DNA of 7,731 bases, taken from the NCBI GenBank assembly GCA_012729875.1, contig JAAYCC010000127.1, forward strand, positions 1 through 7,731, read 5' to 3'. The notes beneath the pieces were generated by a model, which searched no databases, had not been told where the DNA came from, and saw nothing but the letters and a program-made list of their open reading frames with translations. This DNA comes from Clostridiales bacterium. GTDB lineage: Bacteria > Bacillota > Clostridia > Oscillospirales > Oscillospiraceae. Both the position numbers and the translations under genes were made by a program. Each line of letters begins with the position of its first letter. Positions within the stretch are counted from its first letter, which is position 1. This document shows positions 1-6,408 of this stretch, piece after piece.

Positions 1-1305
1 ATCTCCGTTATAAAGCTCTTCGGCACACTGGCCGTTCTTTTGTCTATAAACTGGCAGCTTGCGTTGGTGGCGTTTCTGCCGGTGCCGTTCATGCTCTGCT
101 TTGCGGTCTCCTACAACGCCAAGATGAGAAAGGCTTTTGTCCGCAATCGCGCTCGTATAGCAGACATAAACGCGACCATAGAGGAGAACCTCTCCGGCAT
201 ACGCGTTGTCCAGTCATTTGCCAACGAGCAGATAGAGGTCGATAAGTTCGTCCACGAGAACACACGCTTTGTGCAGAGCAAAAAAAACAGCTACTACTAT
301 ATGGCGACCTATTTTACTGTTCTCGGCGCCATGACGACCTTCATCACAATACTTGTTGCGGGCGCCGGCGCTCTGCTGATGCTGTATAACAAAGTGGACA
401 TCAACGAGTTCGTTGTATTTGTCCTGTATATCGGCAACTTTACGGACCCGATAAAAAGGCTGGTCGCGTTTGCTGAGCAGCTTCAGAGCGGTCTGTCCGG
501 CTACCAGCGCTATACTGAAATGATGGATATTGAGCCCGAGATACAGAACTTGCCGGATGCGGTGGAGATCACGGATGTACGCGGGAATATACGTTTCGAG
601 GATGTCTCCTTCTCCTATAATGAGAACGAGGAGGTATTCCGAAATCTCAATCTGGTTGTACCCGCCGGCGAATACGTTGCCCTTGTCGGCTCCTCAGGCG
701 TTGGAAAGACAACTCTTTGCAGCCTCATTCCGCGGTTTTACGATGTCTCCGGGGGAAGAATAACCCTTGACGGCAGGGATATAAGAGGCATCACTCTTGA
801 GAGTCTGCGGGGCAATATCGGAATTGTCCAGCAGGACGTCTATCTGTTTTCGGGTACAATTAAGGAGAATATACGCTACGGCAAGCCCGGTGCCACCGAC
901 GAGGAAGTTGTCGCCGCCGCGAAGAGCGCCAATGCCTATGACTTTATTATGGAGCTTTCCGATGGCTTCGATACGGATATAGGACAGAGGGGGATCCGTT
1001 TGTCAGGCGGACAGAAGCAGCGTATCGCCATAGCCAGGGTCTTTCTGAAAGACCCGAAAATCCTCATATTCGACGAGGCAACAAGCGCTCTCGACAATGA
1101 GAGCGAGCGAATGGTTCAGGAGTCGCTTGAAAATCTTGCCAGGGAGCGCACAACTTTTGTTATTGCGCACAGGCTCTCCACAGTGCTAAATGCGCACAGG
1201 ATACTCGTGCTCACACATGATGGTATCGCCGAGCAGGGAACACACGCACAGCTTATGGAGAAGGGCGGTATCTACGCCTCTCTGTACCGCTCGGCGGCAA
1301 TATAG
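1..1305 (+). CDS. ABC exporter half-transporter (MsbA/BmrA-like), 5' end cut by window
   Basis: This is a fused membrane-plus-ATPase subunit that uses ATP hydrolysis to export a lipid, drug or peptide across the cytoplasmic membrane as a dimer. The frame is open to base 1, so the first in-frame TTG at 40 is not the start. The visible 434 codons compare with about 580-600 residues for the family, so roughly the first 150 residues (TM1, TM2 and part of TM3) lie upstream. Counting from base 1, hydrophobic stretches near 5-35 and 100-155 fit the remaining membrane helices. The nucleotide-binding domain has an A-loop Tyr206, Walker A GSSGVGKTT (230-238), Q-loop Gln277/278, signature LSGGQKQR (334-341), Walker B ending in Asp358 with catalytic Glu359, D-loop SALD (362-365) and switch His390. 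All are canonical, so this half is predicted to be ATPase-competent. Substrate, and whether it pairs with itself or with a neighbouring half-transporter upstream, cannot be told here. Confidence 0.95.
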   Translation: MSVIKLFGTLAVLLSINWQLALVAFLPVPFMLCFAVSYNAKMRKAFVRNRARIADINATIEENLSGIRVVQSFANEQIEVDKFVHENTRFVQSKKNSYYYMATYFTVLGAMTTFITILVAGAGALLMLYNKVDINEFVVFVLYIGNFTDPIKRLVAFAEQLQSGLSGYQRYTEMMDIEPEIQNLPDAVEITDVRGNIRFEDVSFSYNENEEVFRNLNLVVPAGEYVALVGSSGVGKTTLCSLIPRFYDVSGGRITLDGRDIRGITLESLRGNIGIVQQDVYLFSGTIKENIRYGKPGATDEEVVAAAKSANAYDFIMELSDGFDTDIGQRGIRLSGGQKQRIAIARVFLKDPKILIFDEATSALDNESERMVQESLENLARERTTFVIAHRLSTVLNAHRILVLTHDGIAEQGTHAQLMEKGGIYASLYRSAAI

Positions 1306-1315
1306 AATTAGAAGC

Positions 1316-1323
1316 AAAGGAAG
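1316..1323 (+). promoter_or_regulatory. Ribosome binding site fixing the pepD start
   Basis: AAAGGAAG lies 7 nt before ATG 1331 and just after the exporter stop codon. It selects this ATG over in-frame upstream codons that would lie inside the exporter gene. Confidence 0.7.
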
Positions 1324-1330
1324 ACTGGAT

Positions 1331-2758
1331 ATGCAGAACGCTGAAAAGGTTATTGAATTTTTCAAAGAGATATGCGATATACCCCACGCCAGCTATGACG
1401 AAAAGCGCATAGGCGACTACCTTGTGGATTTTGCTGAAAAGCGCGGCCTTAGCTACCGCCGAGACGGGATAGGCAACGTGCTAATAAAAAAGCCTGCTTC
1501 TATCAAAGGCTGCAATGCCCCCGCTGTTATAATCCAGGGACATATGGACATGGTCTATGTCCGTGAATCAGACTGCCCCTATACCTATGAGGAGGGCATA
1601 AAGCTGATAGAGGAGGACGGTTTCCTCAGAGCGGACGGGACCAGCCTCGGAGCGGACGACGGCATTGCCCTGGCGTATGGGCTTGCGCTTCTGGACAGCG
1701 AGGACATTGCCCACCCCGATCTGGAAGTCGTTTTTACCGTTCAGGAGGAAGTCGGTCTCTACGGAGCGGAGCATTTTGACTGCTCCGACCTGAAGGGCAA
1801 ATATCTCATAAATATTGACACGGAGCAGGAGGGAGTCTTCTTTACAAGCTGCGCCGGGGCTGTGCGGGCCGACCTTGTCCTGCCGGTAGAGCGGGTAAGG
1901 CTCGAAAACATGCGTAGGCTTACCGTCGAGCTGTACGGACTCGCAGGCGGGCACTCCGGTATGGAAATCCATCTGGGCCGGCCCAACGCGATTGTTATCA
2001 TGATGCGCCTATTGCTCTCTATGGGCGGACTTGCAAACATCTGTTCCATTGAATGCGACGGCAAGACCAACGCCATTGCAGACCACTGCAAGGCTCTGCT
2101 CTATGTCTCACCTGAAAAGGCGGACAATATCGCTGCAAGGCTGAGCAAAACAGTTGCCGAGTTCAACGCGGAGTTTGAAGGCGTTGACGAGATAAAGCTC
2201 CGCACGACCCTCGGTGATGTCGAGAGCGCCATGTGCTGGACTAAAGACTGCCACAGATCTGTTTTGGGTGCGCTTATCATGATACCGAACGGCGTGATCG
2301 GCATGAGCGGGGATATACCAGGTCTTGTTGAGACGAGCGCAAATCCCGGAATACTCGTTTCCGAAGACAATAAGGTGACCGTTTCTTTTTGCATACGCAG
2401 CAGTGTGCGCGACAAGAAGGAGTTCGTCCTTGATAAGCTTGAGTCTGTTGCGGCTATGAGCATGGGCGATCTGATACGCTTTAGCGACTATCCGCAGTGG
2501 GAATACAGGGAAAATTCAATGCTGCGCGATATGGCAATGGACTCTTACCGCGAGCTGTTCGGCAGAGAGCCAAAGGCATCCGCTATCCATGCGGGACTTG
2601 AGTGCGGCTATTTTGCCGAACGGATCACTGATGTGGACATCATATCCATAGGACCCGATCAGTTTGACGTACACACCACCCGGGAGAGGGTCAGCCTCGA
2701 TTCGCTAGGGAGAGTTTGGCAGCTCATTCAGAAGCTGCTTGAGCTGCTTTCCAGATAG
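1331..2758 (+). CDS. pepD: Xaa-His dipeptidase (PepD-type, peptidase family M20)
   Basis: Cytosolic dinuclear-zinc aminopeptidase that cleaves dipeptides, classically Xaa-His such as carnosine. The 475-residue length is close to the roughly 485-490 of characterised PepD proteins. Visible motifs: HMDMV with metal ligand His71 and Asp73; GADDGIA with bridging Asp110; QEEVG with general base Glu139 and ligand Glu140; NIDTE with Asp163; GGHSG with His208 in the lid/dimerisation domain; HAGLECG at 420-426; and His448, which fits the last metal ligand by its distance from the C-terminus. The N-terminal IPHASYDE (18-25) is also PepD-like. ATG 1331 is chosen because AGGAAG lies 7 nt upstream. The frame is open back to 1190, but that extension overlaps the exporter gene and has no peptidase character. 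The gene follows the exporter by 25 nt and precedes the metal importer by 17 nt, so cotranscription is likely. True substrate range in clostridial members may be wider than Xaa-His. Confidence 0.93.
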   Translation: MQNAEKVIEFFKEICDIPHASYDEKRIGDYLVDFAEKRGLSYRRDGIGNVLIKKPASIKGCNAPAVIIQGHMDMVYVRESDCPYTYEEGIKLIEEDGFLRADGTSLGADDGIALAYGLALLDSEDIAHPDLEVVFTVQEEVGLYGAEHFDCSDLKGKYLINIDTEQEGVFFTSCAGAVRADLVLPVERVRLENMRRLTVELYGLAGGHSGMEIHLGRPNAIVIMMRLLLSMGGLANICSIECDGKTNAIADHCKALLYVSPEKADNIAARLSKTVAEFNAEFEGVDEIKLRTTLGDVESAMCWTKDCHRSVLGALIMIPNGVIGMSGDIPGLVETSANPGILVSEDNKVTVSFCIRSSVRDKKEFVLDKLESVAAMSMGDLIRFSDYPQWEYRENSMLRDMAMDSYRELFGREPKASAIHAGLECGYFAERITDVDIISIGPDQFDVHTTRERVSLDSLGRVWQLIQKLLELLSR

Positions 2759-2765
2759 TTTTTTT

Positions 2766-2771
2766 GGAGGG
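2766..2771 (+). promoter_or_regulatory. Ribosome binding site fixing the znuA-like start
   Basis: GGAGGG, preceded by a T-run, ends 4 nt before ATG 2776. The in-frame TTG at 2764 overlaps this site and so is very unlikely to be the start. Confidence 0.8.
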
Positions 2772-2775
2772 AATA

Positions 2776-3639
2776 ATGAAAAGAAAGATTTTAGCTTTGG
2801 CTGCTGTATTCTCACTTCTAATTGCACTCTGCGCCTGTTCGTCGCAGAAGAACGCTCCGGATTCCTCAGGTAAGCCCATTGTCGCCGTGAGCATTGTACC
2901 AGAGCAGACCTTTGTCGAGGCCGTGTGCGGAGATCTGGCCGAAACCGTGGTCATGGTGCCGCCCGGATACAGTCCGGAGAACTATGAGCCTACTCCGCAG
3001 GAGATGGCCAAGTTCTCCAAAGCGTCCATATACTTTACGATTGGCGTTCCCGCCGAGGATACAAGTATTCTGCCGTCCGTCGCTGAGAGCACGAAGGTCG
3101 TACCGCTGGCGGACGCCTGTGCGGAAGTCTATGACGAGCTAAAGATTGACGGCGGGCGGGATCCTCACATTTGGCTCTCTCCCAAAAGAGCTGTTGTAAT
3201 GGTCAGGACTATTGCTGTGGAGATGAGCGCTCTTGACCCGGAAAATGCCTCGATATACTCAGCCAACGCAGAGGCATACATCAGCGAAATAGATCAGGCT
3301 GACGCGGAGATAGACCGGCTGCTCTCTGGACTTGAAAACCGCAGCTTTATTGTTTTCCACCCCGCCTTCGGTTACTTTGCCGACGACTATGGTCTCAAAA
3401 TGTACGCACTTGAGCAGGACGGCAAAGAAGCTACAGCGGCAGAGCTTGCCAAAATGATCGACTTCGCAAAAGAAAACGGTATTAAGGTGATTTTTTATCA
3501 GGCCGAGATAGACAGCAGCCAGTCCAGAGCCTTTGCGGAGGAATTAGGCGGCGTCACGGTACAGCTCGACCCTCTTTCCGCTGAATATACGGAAAATCTT
3601 AAGACCATGGCGCGGACACTTGCGGAAGGAATGAGCTGA
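2776..3639 (+). CDS. znuA: Zinc/manganese ABC importer substrate-binding lipoprotein (ZnuA/TroA-like)
   Basis: Membrane-anchored receptor (cluster A-I, TroA/ZnuA family) that captures a divalent metal, probably Zn2+, outside the cell and hands it to the permease encoded two genes downstream. The 287-residue protein starts with Lys/Arg and a hydrophobic stretch (5-20) ending in LCAC, so Cys21 is the likely lipidated residue; Cys at -2 is unusual for a lipobox. Metal-site motifs in order are SPENYEPTP (66-74), DPHIWLSP with His131, FHPAFGYF with His195, and LDP with Asp265 near the end. In most relatives the first motif reads SPHxYEP; here Glu68 sits at the His position. The His/Asp-rich loop seen in many ZnuA proteins is absent. 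The start is set by GGAGGG just before ATG 2776. The stop codon overlaps the next start (TGATG), indicating translational coupling. Zn2+ versus Mn2+ specificity cannot be settled from sequence. Confidence 0.92.
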   Translation: MKRKILALAAVFSLLIALCACSSQKNAPDSSGKPIVAVSIVPEQTFVEAVCGDLAETVVMVPPGYSPENYEPTPQEMAKFSKASIYFTIGVPAEDTSILPSVAESTKVVPLADACAEVYDELKIDGGRDPHIWLSPKRAVVMVRTIAVEMSALDPENASIYSANAEAYISEIDQADAEIDRLLSGLENRSFIVFHPAFGYFADDYGLKMYALEQDGKEATAAELAKMIDFAKENGIKVIFYQAEIDSSQSRAFAEELGGVTVQLDPLSAEYTENLKTMARTLAEGMS

Positions 3640-4442
3640 TGGACCAAAGCGCTAAAAACGCGATACAAATTGAAAACCTGTCGGTAAACTACAGGCACAC
3701 GCGTGCTTTACAGAACGTTTGCCTCAATGTGCCGGAAGGCGAATTTCTCGGTATAATAGGCCCCAACGGCGGCGGGAAATCAACCCTGCTGAAGGCTATA
3801 CTAGGTCTTGTACCGCCGGCGAGCGGAAAAATAGAGATCTTTGGTGAGGAACGAAAAAAGAACCAAGCTGTAATAGGCTATGTTCCGCAGTTTTCAACGG
3901 TTGACCGTACGTTTCCGATTTCCGCGCAGGAGGTCGTCCTGACCGCGTTTTTAAAGGGACCGCTTCACCCTTTTTTCCGCTATAAAGAAGAACACCGGAG
4001 GGCCGCTTCTGCTGCTCTTGAGCGTGTGGGTATTGAAAACCTTGCCTCAAGACAGATATCTGAGCTCTCCGGCGGGGAGTTCCAACGTCTGCTGATTGTC
4101 CGCGCGCTTGCCACCGAGCCCAAAATTCTCCTTCTCGACGAGCCGACGGCCAGCGTTGACCCGGCATCCCGCGAGCATATCTATGAACTGCTCACAGAAA
4201 TAAACAAGTCTGTCACAATTGTGATGGTGACGCATGACCTCATGGCAATCGCCTCAGAGGTCACGTCCATTGCCTGTCTCAATCAGACCCTCGTCTATCA
4301 CGGCGGCCCGCAGCTGGACGAGAAGACCGTCAACGCGATGTACGGCTGCCCGGTAGACCTGATTGCGCACGGCGTACCGCACAGGGTCCTGGGCAGGCAC
4401 GACCACGACTGCCGTGGGGGAAGAGAGGATGAGGAATGCTGA
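3639..4442 (+). CDS. znuC: Zinc/manganese ABC importer ATP-binding protein (ZnuC-like)
   Basis: Cytoplasmic ATPase that powers metal import through the membrane protein encoded next. The 267 residues form one complete ABC domain: Walker A GPNGGGKST (41-49), Q-loop Gln84 in YVPQF, signature LSGGEFQR (143-150), Walker B LLLDEPT (165-171) with catalytic Glu168, D-loop SVD (172-174) and switch His199 in VTHD. The C-terminal tail after about residue 236 is rich in possible metal ligands: Cys237, His244, His248, His254, His256, Cys258 and Cys267. The phrase CPVDLIAHGVPHRVL is, as I recall it, common to Gram-positive ZnuC-like proteins. ATG 3639 overlaps the znuA-like stop by 1 nt; the 3' end overlaps the permease start by 7 nt. 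Both overlaps point to coupled translation and balanced subunit amounts. Confidence 0.94.
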   Translation: MDQSAKNAIQIENLSVNYRHTRALQNVCLNVPEGEFLGIIGPNGGGKSTLLKAILGLVPPASGKIEIFGEERKKNQAVIGYVPQFSTVDRTFPISAQEVVLTAFLKGPLHPFFRYKEEHRRAASAALERVGIENLASRQISELSGGEFQRLLIVRALATEPKILLLDEPTASVDPASREHIYELLTEINKSVTIVMVTHDLMAIASEVTSIACLNQTLVYHGGPQLDEKTVNAMYGCPVDLIAHGVPHRVLGRHDHDCRGGREDEEC

Positions 4443-5269
4443 GCGGCGTACTGGAATATCAATTTATGCGCAATGCGGTCGCCGCATGCTTTCTCGCCAG
4501 TATAGTCTGCGGCCTGATAGGAGTCATAGTCGTAGAGAGAAAGCTAATTATGATGAGCGGCGGCATTGCCCACACCGCCTATGGAGGAGTTGGCCTCGGT
4601 TATCTCTGCGGTTTCGAACCCATGATAGGCGCTGTGCTGTTCTCGGTTGGCGCCGCTTTCGGCATCGGCTCTATCAAACGCAGGGGAGGCGCCAATACGG
4701 ACGTTATAATCGCGCTCCTCTGGTCAACGGGCATGGCGCTCGGAACAGCTTTTATCAGCTTTATGGATGGATACCCGCCGGATATGAGTTCCTATCTGTT
4801 CGGAAATATTCTGACGGTCACAAAAAGCGACCTCATAATGATGGCGGTGCTGACCGTAGTGGTATGTCTGACCATACTGATTTTTTTCAACGATTGGAAG
4901 GCCTTCCTGTTTGACGACAGCTTTTCGTCTATACTGGGGCAGAAGACCGTGCTGCTTGAATACCTTCTGCTCGTTCTCGTAGCGATGACAGTTGTGGTTC
5001 TCATCCGCGTTGCGGGCATTATCCTTGTCATCGCGCTTTTGACAGCGCCAGCGGCCACCGCTTCACTTTTATCCGACAAATTCAAGACACGTATGATAAT
5101 AGCCATAGCTCTCGGACTGTTCTTTTGCTTTGCCGGGCTTTTCATATCCTATTCTCTAGGTATAGCAAGCGGAGCAACAATAATTGTTTTTTCTGTTGTC
5201 TGCTACTCAGCGGTATATCTCATAAGGAGTACGGCGGATAAACGGTCTCTGAAAACCCCCGTCCGTTAA
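4436..5269 (+). CDS. znuB: Zinc/manganese ABC importer permease (ZnuB-like, ABC-3 family)
   Basis: Integral membrane channel subunit of the metal importer, expected to work as a homodimer with two ATPase subunits. The 277 residues are almost entirely hydrophobic, with segments near 12-34, 45-60, 62-80, 89-110, 131-151, 173-202, 219-240 and 243-264. Family signatures visible are SGGIAHTAYGGVGLGY (41-56), SYLFGNIL (119-126) and the conserved stretch RVAGIILVIALLTAPAATA (191-209). The start at ATG 4436 lies inside the end of the ATPase gene with AGAGAGG about 7 nt upstream, and gives the usual N-terminus leading into FMRNA. The C-terminus ends in a short basic tail. It is the last gene of the run; a 128-nt AT-rich gap follows and no convincing terminator was found. 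Confidence 0.94.
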   Translation: MLSGVLEYQFMRNAVAACFLASIVCGLIGVIVVERKLIMMSGGIAHTAYGGVGLGYLCGFEPMIGAVLFSVGAAFGIGSIKRRGGANTDVIIALLWSTGMALGTAFISFMDGYPPDMSSYLFGNILTVTKSDLIMMAVLTVVVCLTILIFFNDWKAFLFDDSFSSILGQKTVLLEYLLLVLVAMTVVVLIRVAGIILVIALLTAPAATASLLSDKFKTRMIIAIALGLFFCFAGLFISYSLGIASGATIIVFSVVCYSAVYLIRSTADKRSLKTPVR

Positions 5270-5286
5270 AATTTTTATGTAAACAC

Positions 5287-5315
5287 TTTTCATAATCTAA
5301 ATCCTATGGTACAAT
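5287..5315 (+). promoter_or_regulatory. Predicted sigma-A promoter with extended -10 for the exonuclease-uppP-ftsK block
   Basis: TTTTCA at 5287-5292 (4 of 6 to TTGACA) is separated by exactly 17 nt from TACAAT at 5310-5315 (5 of 6 to TATAAT). TGG directly precedes the -10 box, giving the extended -10 form TGnTACAAT. Transcription would start near 5322, leaving a leader of about 76 nt before ATG 5398. The region is much more AT-rich than the flanking genes. The -10 box lies inside the left arm of a long inverted repeat, and the -35 box overlaps an imperfect dyad at 5278-5292 (TGTAAA, CAC, TTTTCA), so repressor control is plausible. This is a sequence prediction only. Confidence 0.6.
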
Positions 5316-5360
5316 AACAAAATGTGAGATTTTTCAATTTCGCACTTTGTTATTGTATCG
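5307..5360. repeat. 54-bp inverted repeat overlapping the promoter
   Basis: The arms are 5307-5331 and 5336-5360 around a 4-nt centre (TTTC). Of 25 paired positions, 20 are Watson-Crick, four would be G-U wobbles in RNA (5307/5360, 5309/5358, 5325/5342, 5328/5339) and one is an A-C mismatch (5322/5345). The outer core TACAATAACAAA (5310-5321) is matched perfectly by its complement at 5346-5357. The left core contains the predicted -10 box. There is no U-run after the right arm, so it is not a standard intrinsic terminator. It could be a double operator, a hairpin in read-through RNA from the importer genes, or a small palindromic element. A 9-bp direct repeat, TTTTCATAA, lies on either side at 5287-5295 and 5363-5371. 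Confidence 0.8.
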
Positions 5361-5397
5361 CATTTTCATAAATGCGTTTGAAGGGAATGTTAATTTA

Positions 5398-6381
5398 ATG
5401 GGCTATATTGTTATGGACATGGAGTGGAACCAAGCCATGTCCTCACAATCTGCCGTGTTCAACAAGCTCCCAATTCATTTGCGGGGTGAAATAATACAGA
5501 TCGGCGCTGTCAGACTGACTGATGATTTTTTGCCGGGCGACGAGTTCCAGATAGACGTCAGGCCTGTGTTTTTCAAAAAGATGCACTATAAGGTGGAAAA
5601 GCTCACCGGCATAGACAAATACCGGCTTGAGCACGGTCTGGGCTTTAAGGAGGCATTTGCCAAATTTCGTGAATGGTGCGGGGAAGGGACGACTTTCCTG
5701 ACATGGGGCTGCGACGACAGAAACATTATGGAGCAGAACATCATTGTACACGACCTCGATTGGGACTGGATAGACAGGTGGATAAACCTTCAGGTAATCT
5801 ACAATGTTCAGACCGAAGCAGGCAGAAATCAGACCGGACTGTCTATAGCCATGGAACACTTTGGTATCGAGCAGACCCGTGTTGCACATGACGCATTGGG
5901 CGACGCATACAACACCTCGCTTGTCTGCTCCAAGCTCGATCTTTTGTCCGGCATCGAGCAGTATGATAACGCTTCAAAAGTTCTTTCGATCAAGAACTGC
6001 AAGGTTCAAAACGGCGGAGATAACGCGCAGGAAGCTATAGAGCACAATGCCTTTACAGGCTATCCCACAAGGGAAGAGGCTTTTTCATCAAAAGCTGTGT
6101 CTGCGCCGGAGTGCCCTGTGTGCGGCGGCACTCTAAGCTGTTCGCGCTGGATCAATCAGGGGGACAGACGATATATGGCTCTCTGCAGCTGCAAAGATGA
6201 CGGCCAATTTCTTGTCCGCATAAAGTTACGCCTGACTGCTGATGATACATGGACTGTAAACCGCATAATCTATAGAGCAGACGAAAAACAGATACAGTAC
6301 TACAAGTCGAAGGCCCATCCTGAGGGCAGACGGCGTAAACGAAGAAGCAAAAAAGCAACTGCGGCACACTCACACAGTTGA
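5398..6381 (+). CDS. DEDDh-type 3'-5' exonuclease (KapD-like) with C-terminal Cys motif domain
   Basis: Predicted metal-dependent 3'-5' exonuclease acting on RNA or DNA ends in the cytoplasm. In the 327-residue protein the N-terminal exonuclease domain (about 3-185) shows Exo I Asp7/Glu9 in MDMEWN, Exo II Asp106 or Asp107 in WGCDDRN, and Exo III His164/Asp169 in AHDALGDAYNT, the DEDDh set of the RNase T/DnaQ superfamily. The form resembles predicted exonucleases annotated KapD-like. After a linker, residues 236-300 contain CPVC (239-242), Cys248 and CSC (263-265), possibly a zinc ribbon, followed by the basic stretch RRRKRRSKK (311-319), which could bind nucleic acid. ATG 5398 is chosen because homology-like sequence begins there; AAGGG lies 12 nt upstream, slightly far. 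The in-frame TTG at 5347 sits inside the inverted repeat and has no ribosome site. Substrate and role are unknown. Confidence 0.85.
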   Translation: MGYIVMDMEWNQAMSSQSAVFNKLPIHLRGEIIQIGAVRLTDDFLPGDEFQIDVRPVFFKKMHYKVEKLTGIDKYRLEHGLGFKEAFAKFREWCGEGTTFLTWGCDDRNIMEQNIIVHDLDWDWIDRWINLQVIYNVQTEAGRNQTGLSIAMEHFGIEQTRVAHDALGDAYNTSLVCSKLDLLSGIEQYDNASKVLSIKNCKVQNGGDNAQEAIEHNAFTGYPTREEAFSSKAVSAPECPVCGGTLSCSRWINQGDRRYMALCSCKDDGQFLVRIKLRLTADDTWTVNRIIYRADEKQIQYYKSKAHPEGRRRKRRSKKATAAHSHS

Positions 6382-6398
6382 CCGCCGTTCCCGTATTT

Positions 6399-6403
6399 GG
6401 AGG
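6399..6403 (+). promoter_or_regulatory. Ribosome binding site fixing the uppP start
   Basis: GGAGG ends 5 nt before ATG 6409. The in-frame TTG at 6397 overlaps the site itself, so ATG 6409 is the start. Confidence 0.85.
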
Positions 6404-6408
6404 TTAAA

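Noticed and set aside
1190..1330. Upstream 47-codon extension of the pepD frame
   Set aside because: It lies inside the exporter gene in another frame, lacks peptidase-like sequence, and ATG 1331 has its own ribosome binding site.
1568..2463. Several - strand frames of 110-134 codons opposite pepD
   Set aside because: They are complement shadows of the peptidase; no motifs were recognised.
4363..4914. 183-codon + strand reading frame overlapping the ends of the ATPase and permease genes
   Set aside because: Very Arg-rich, without recognisable motifs, and out of frame with two clearly identified genes whose conserved residues cover the same DNA.
5241..5276. Possible terminator after the permease gene: AACGG (5241-5245) with CCGTT (5263-5267), followed by a short T-run
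   Set aside because: Only 5 bp of stem with a 17-nt loop, and most of it lies inside the coding end of the permease gene.
5278..5292. Catabolite-control (cre)-like site TGTAAACACTTTTCA overlapping the -35 box
   Set aside because: It is 15 nt, not the 14-nt cre length, and lacks the central CG; kept only as an imperfect dyad mentioned with the promoter.
5352..5380. Divergent - strand promoter using the mirrored TACAAT at 5352-5357
   Set aside because: The -35 position reads CAAACG on the - strand, a poor match, there is no extended -10, and no - strand gene follows.
5372..5398. 8-codon leader reading frame ending in TAATG over the exonuclease start
   Set aside because: It has no ribosome binding site of its own and no amino-acid bias suggesting attenuation; likely chance.
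5443..5889. 148-codon - strand reading frame opposite the exonuclease
   Set aside because: Mirror of a coding frame with conserved DEDDh residues; no ribosome site or domain recognised.
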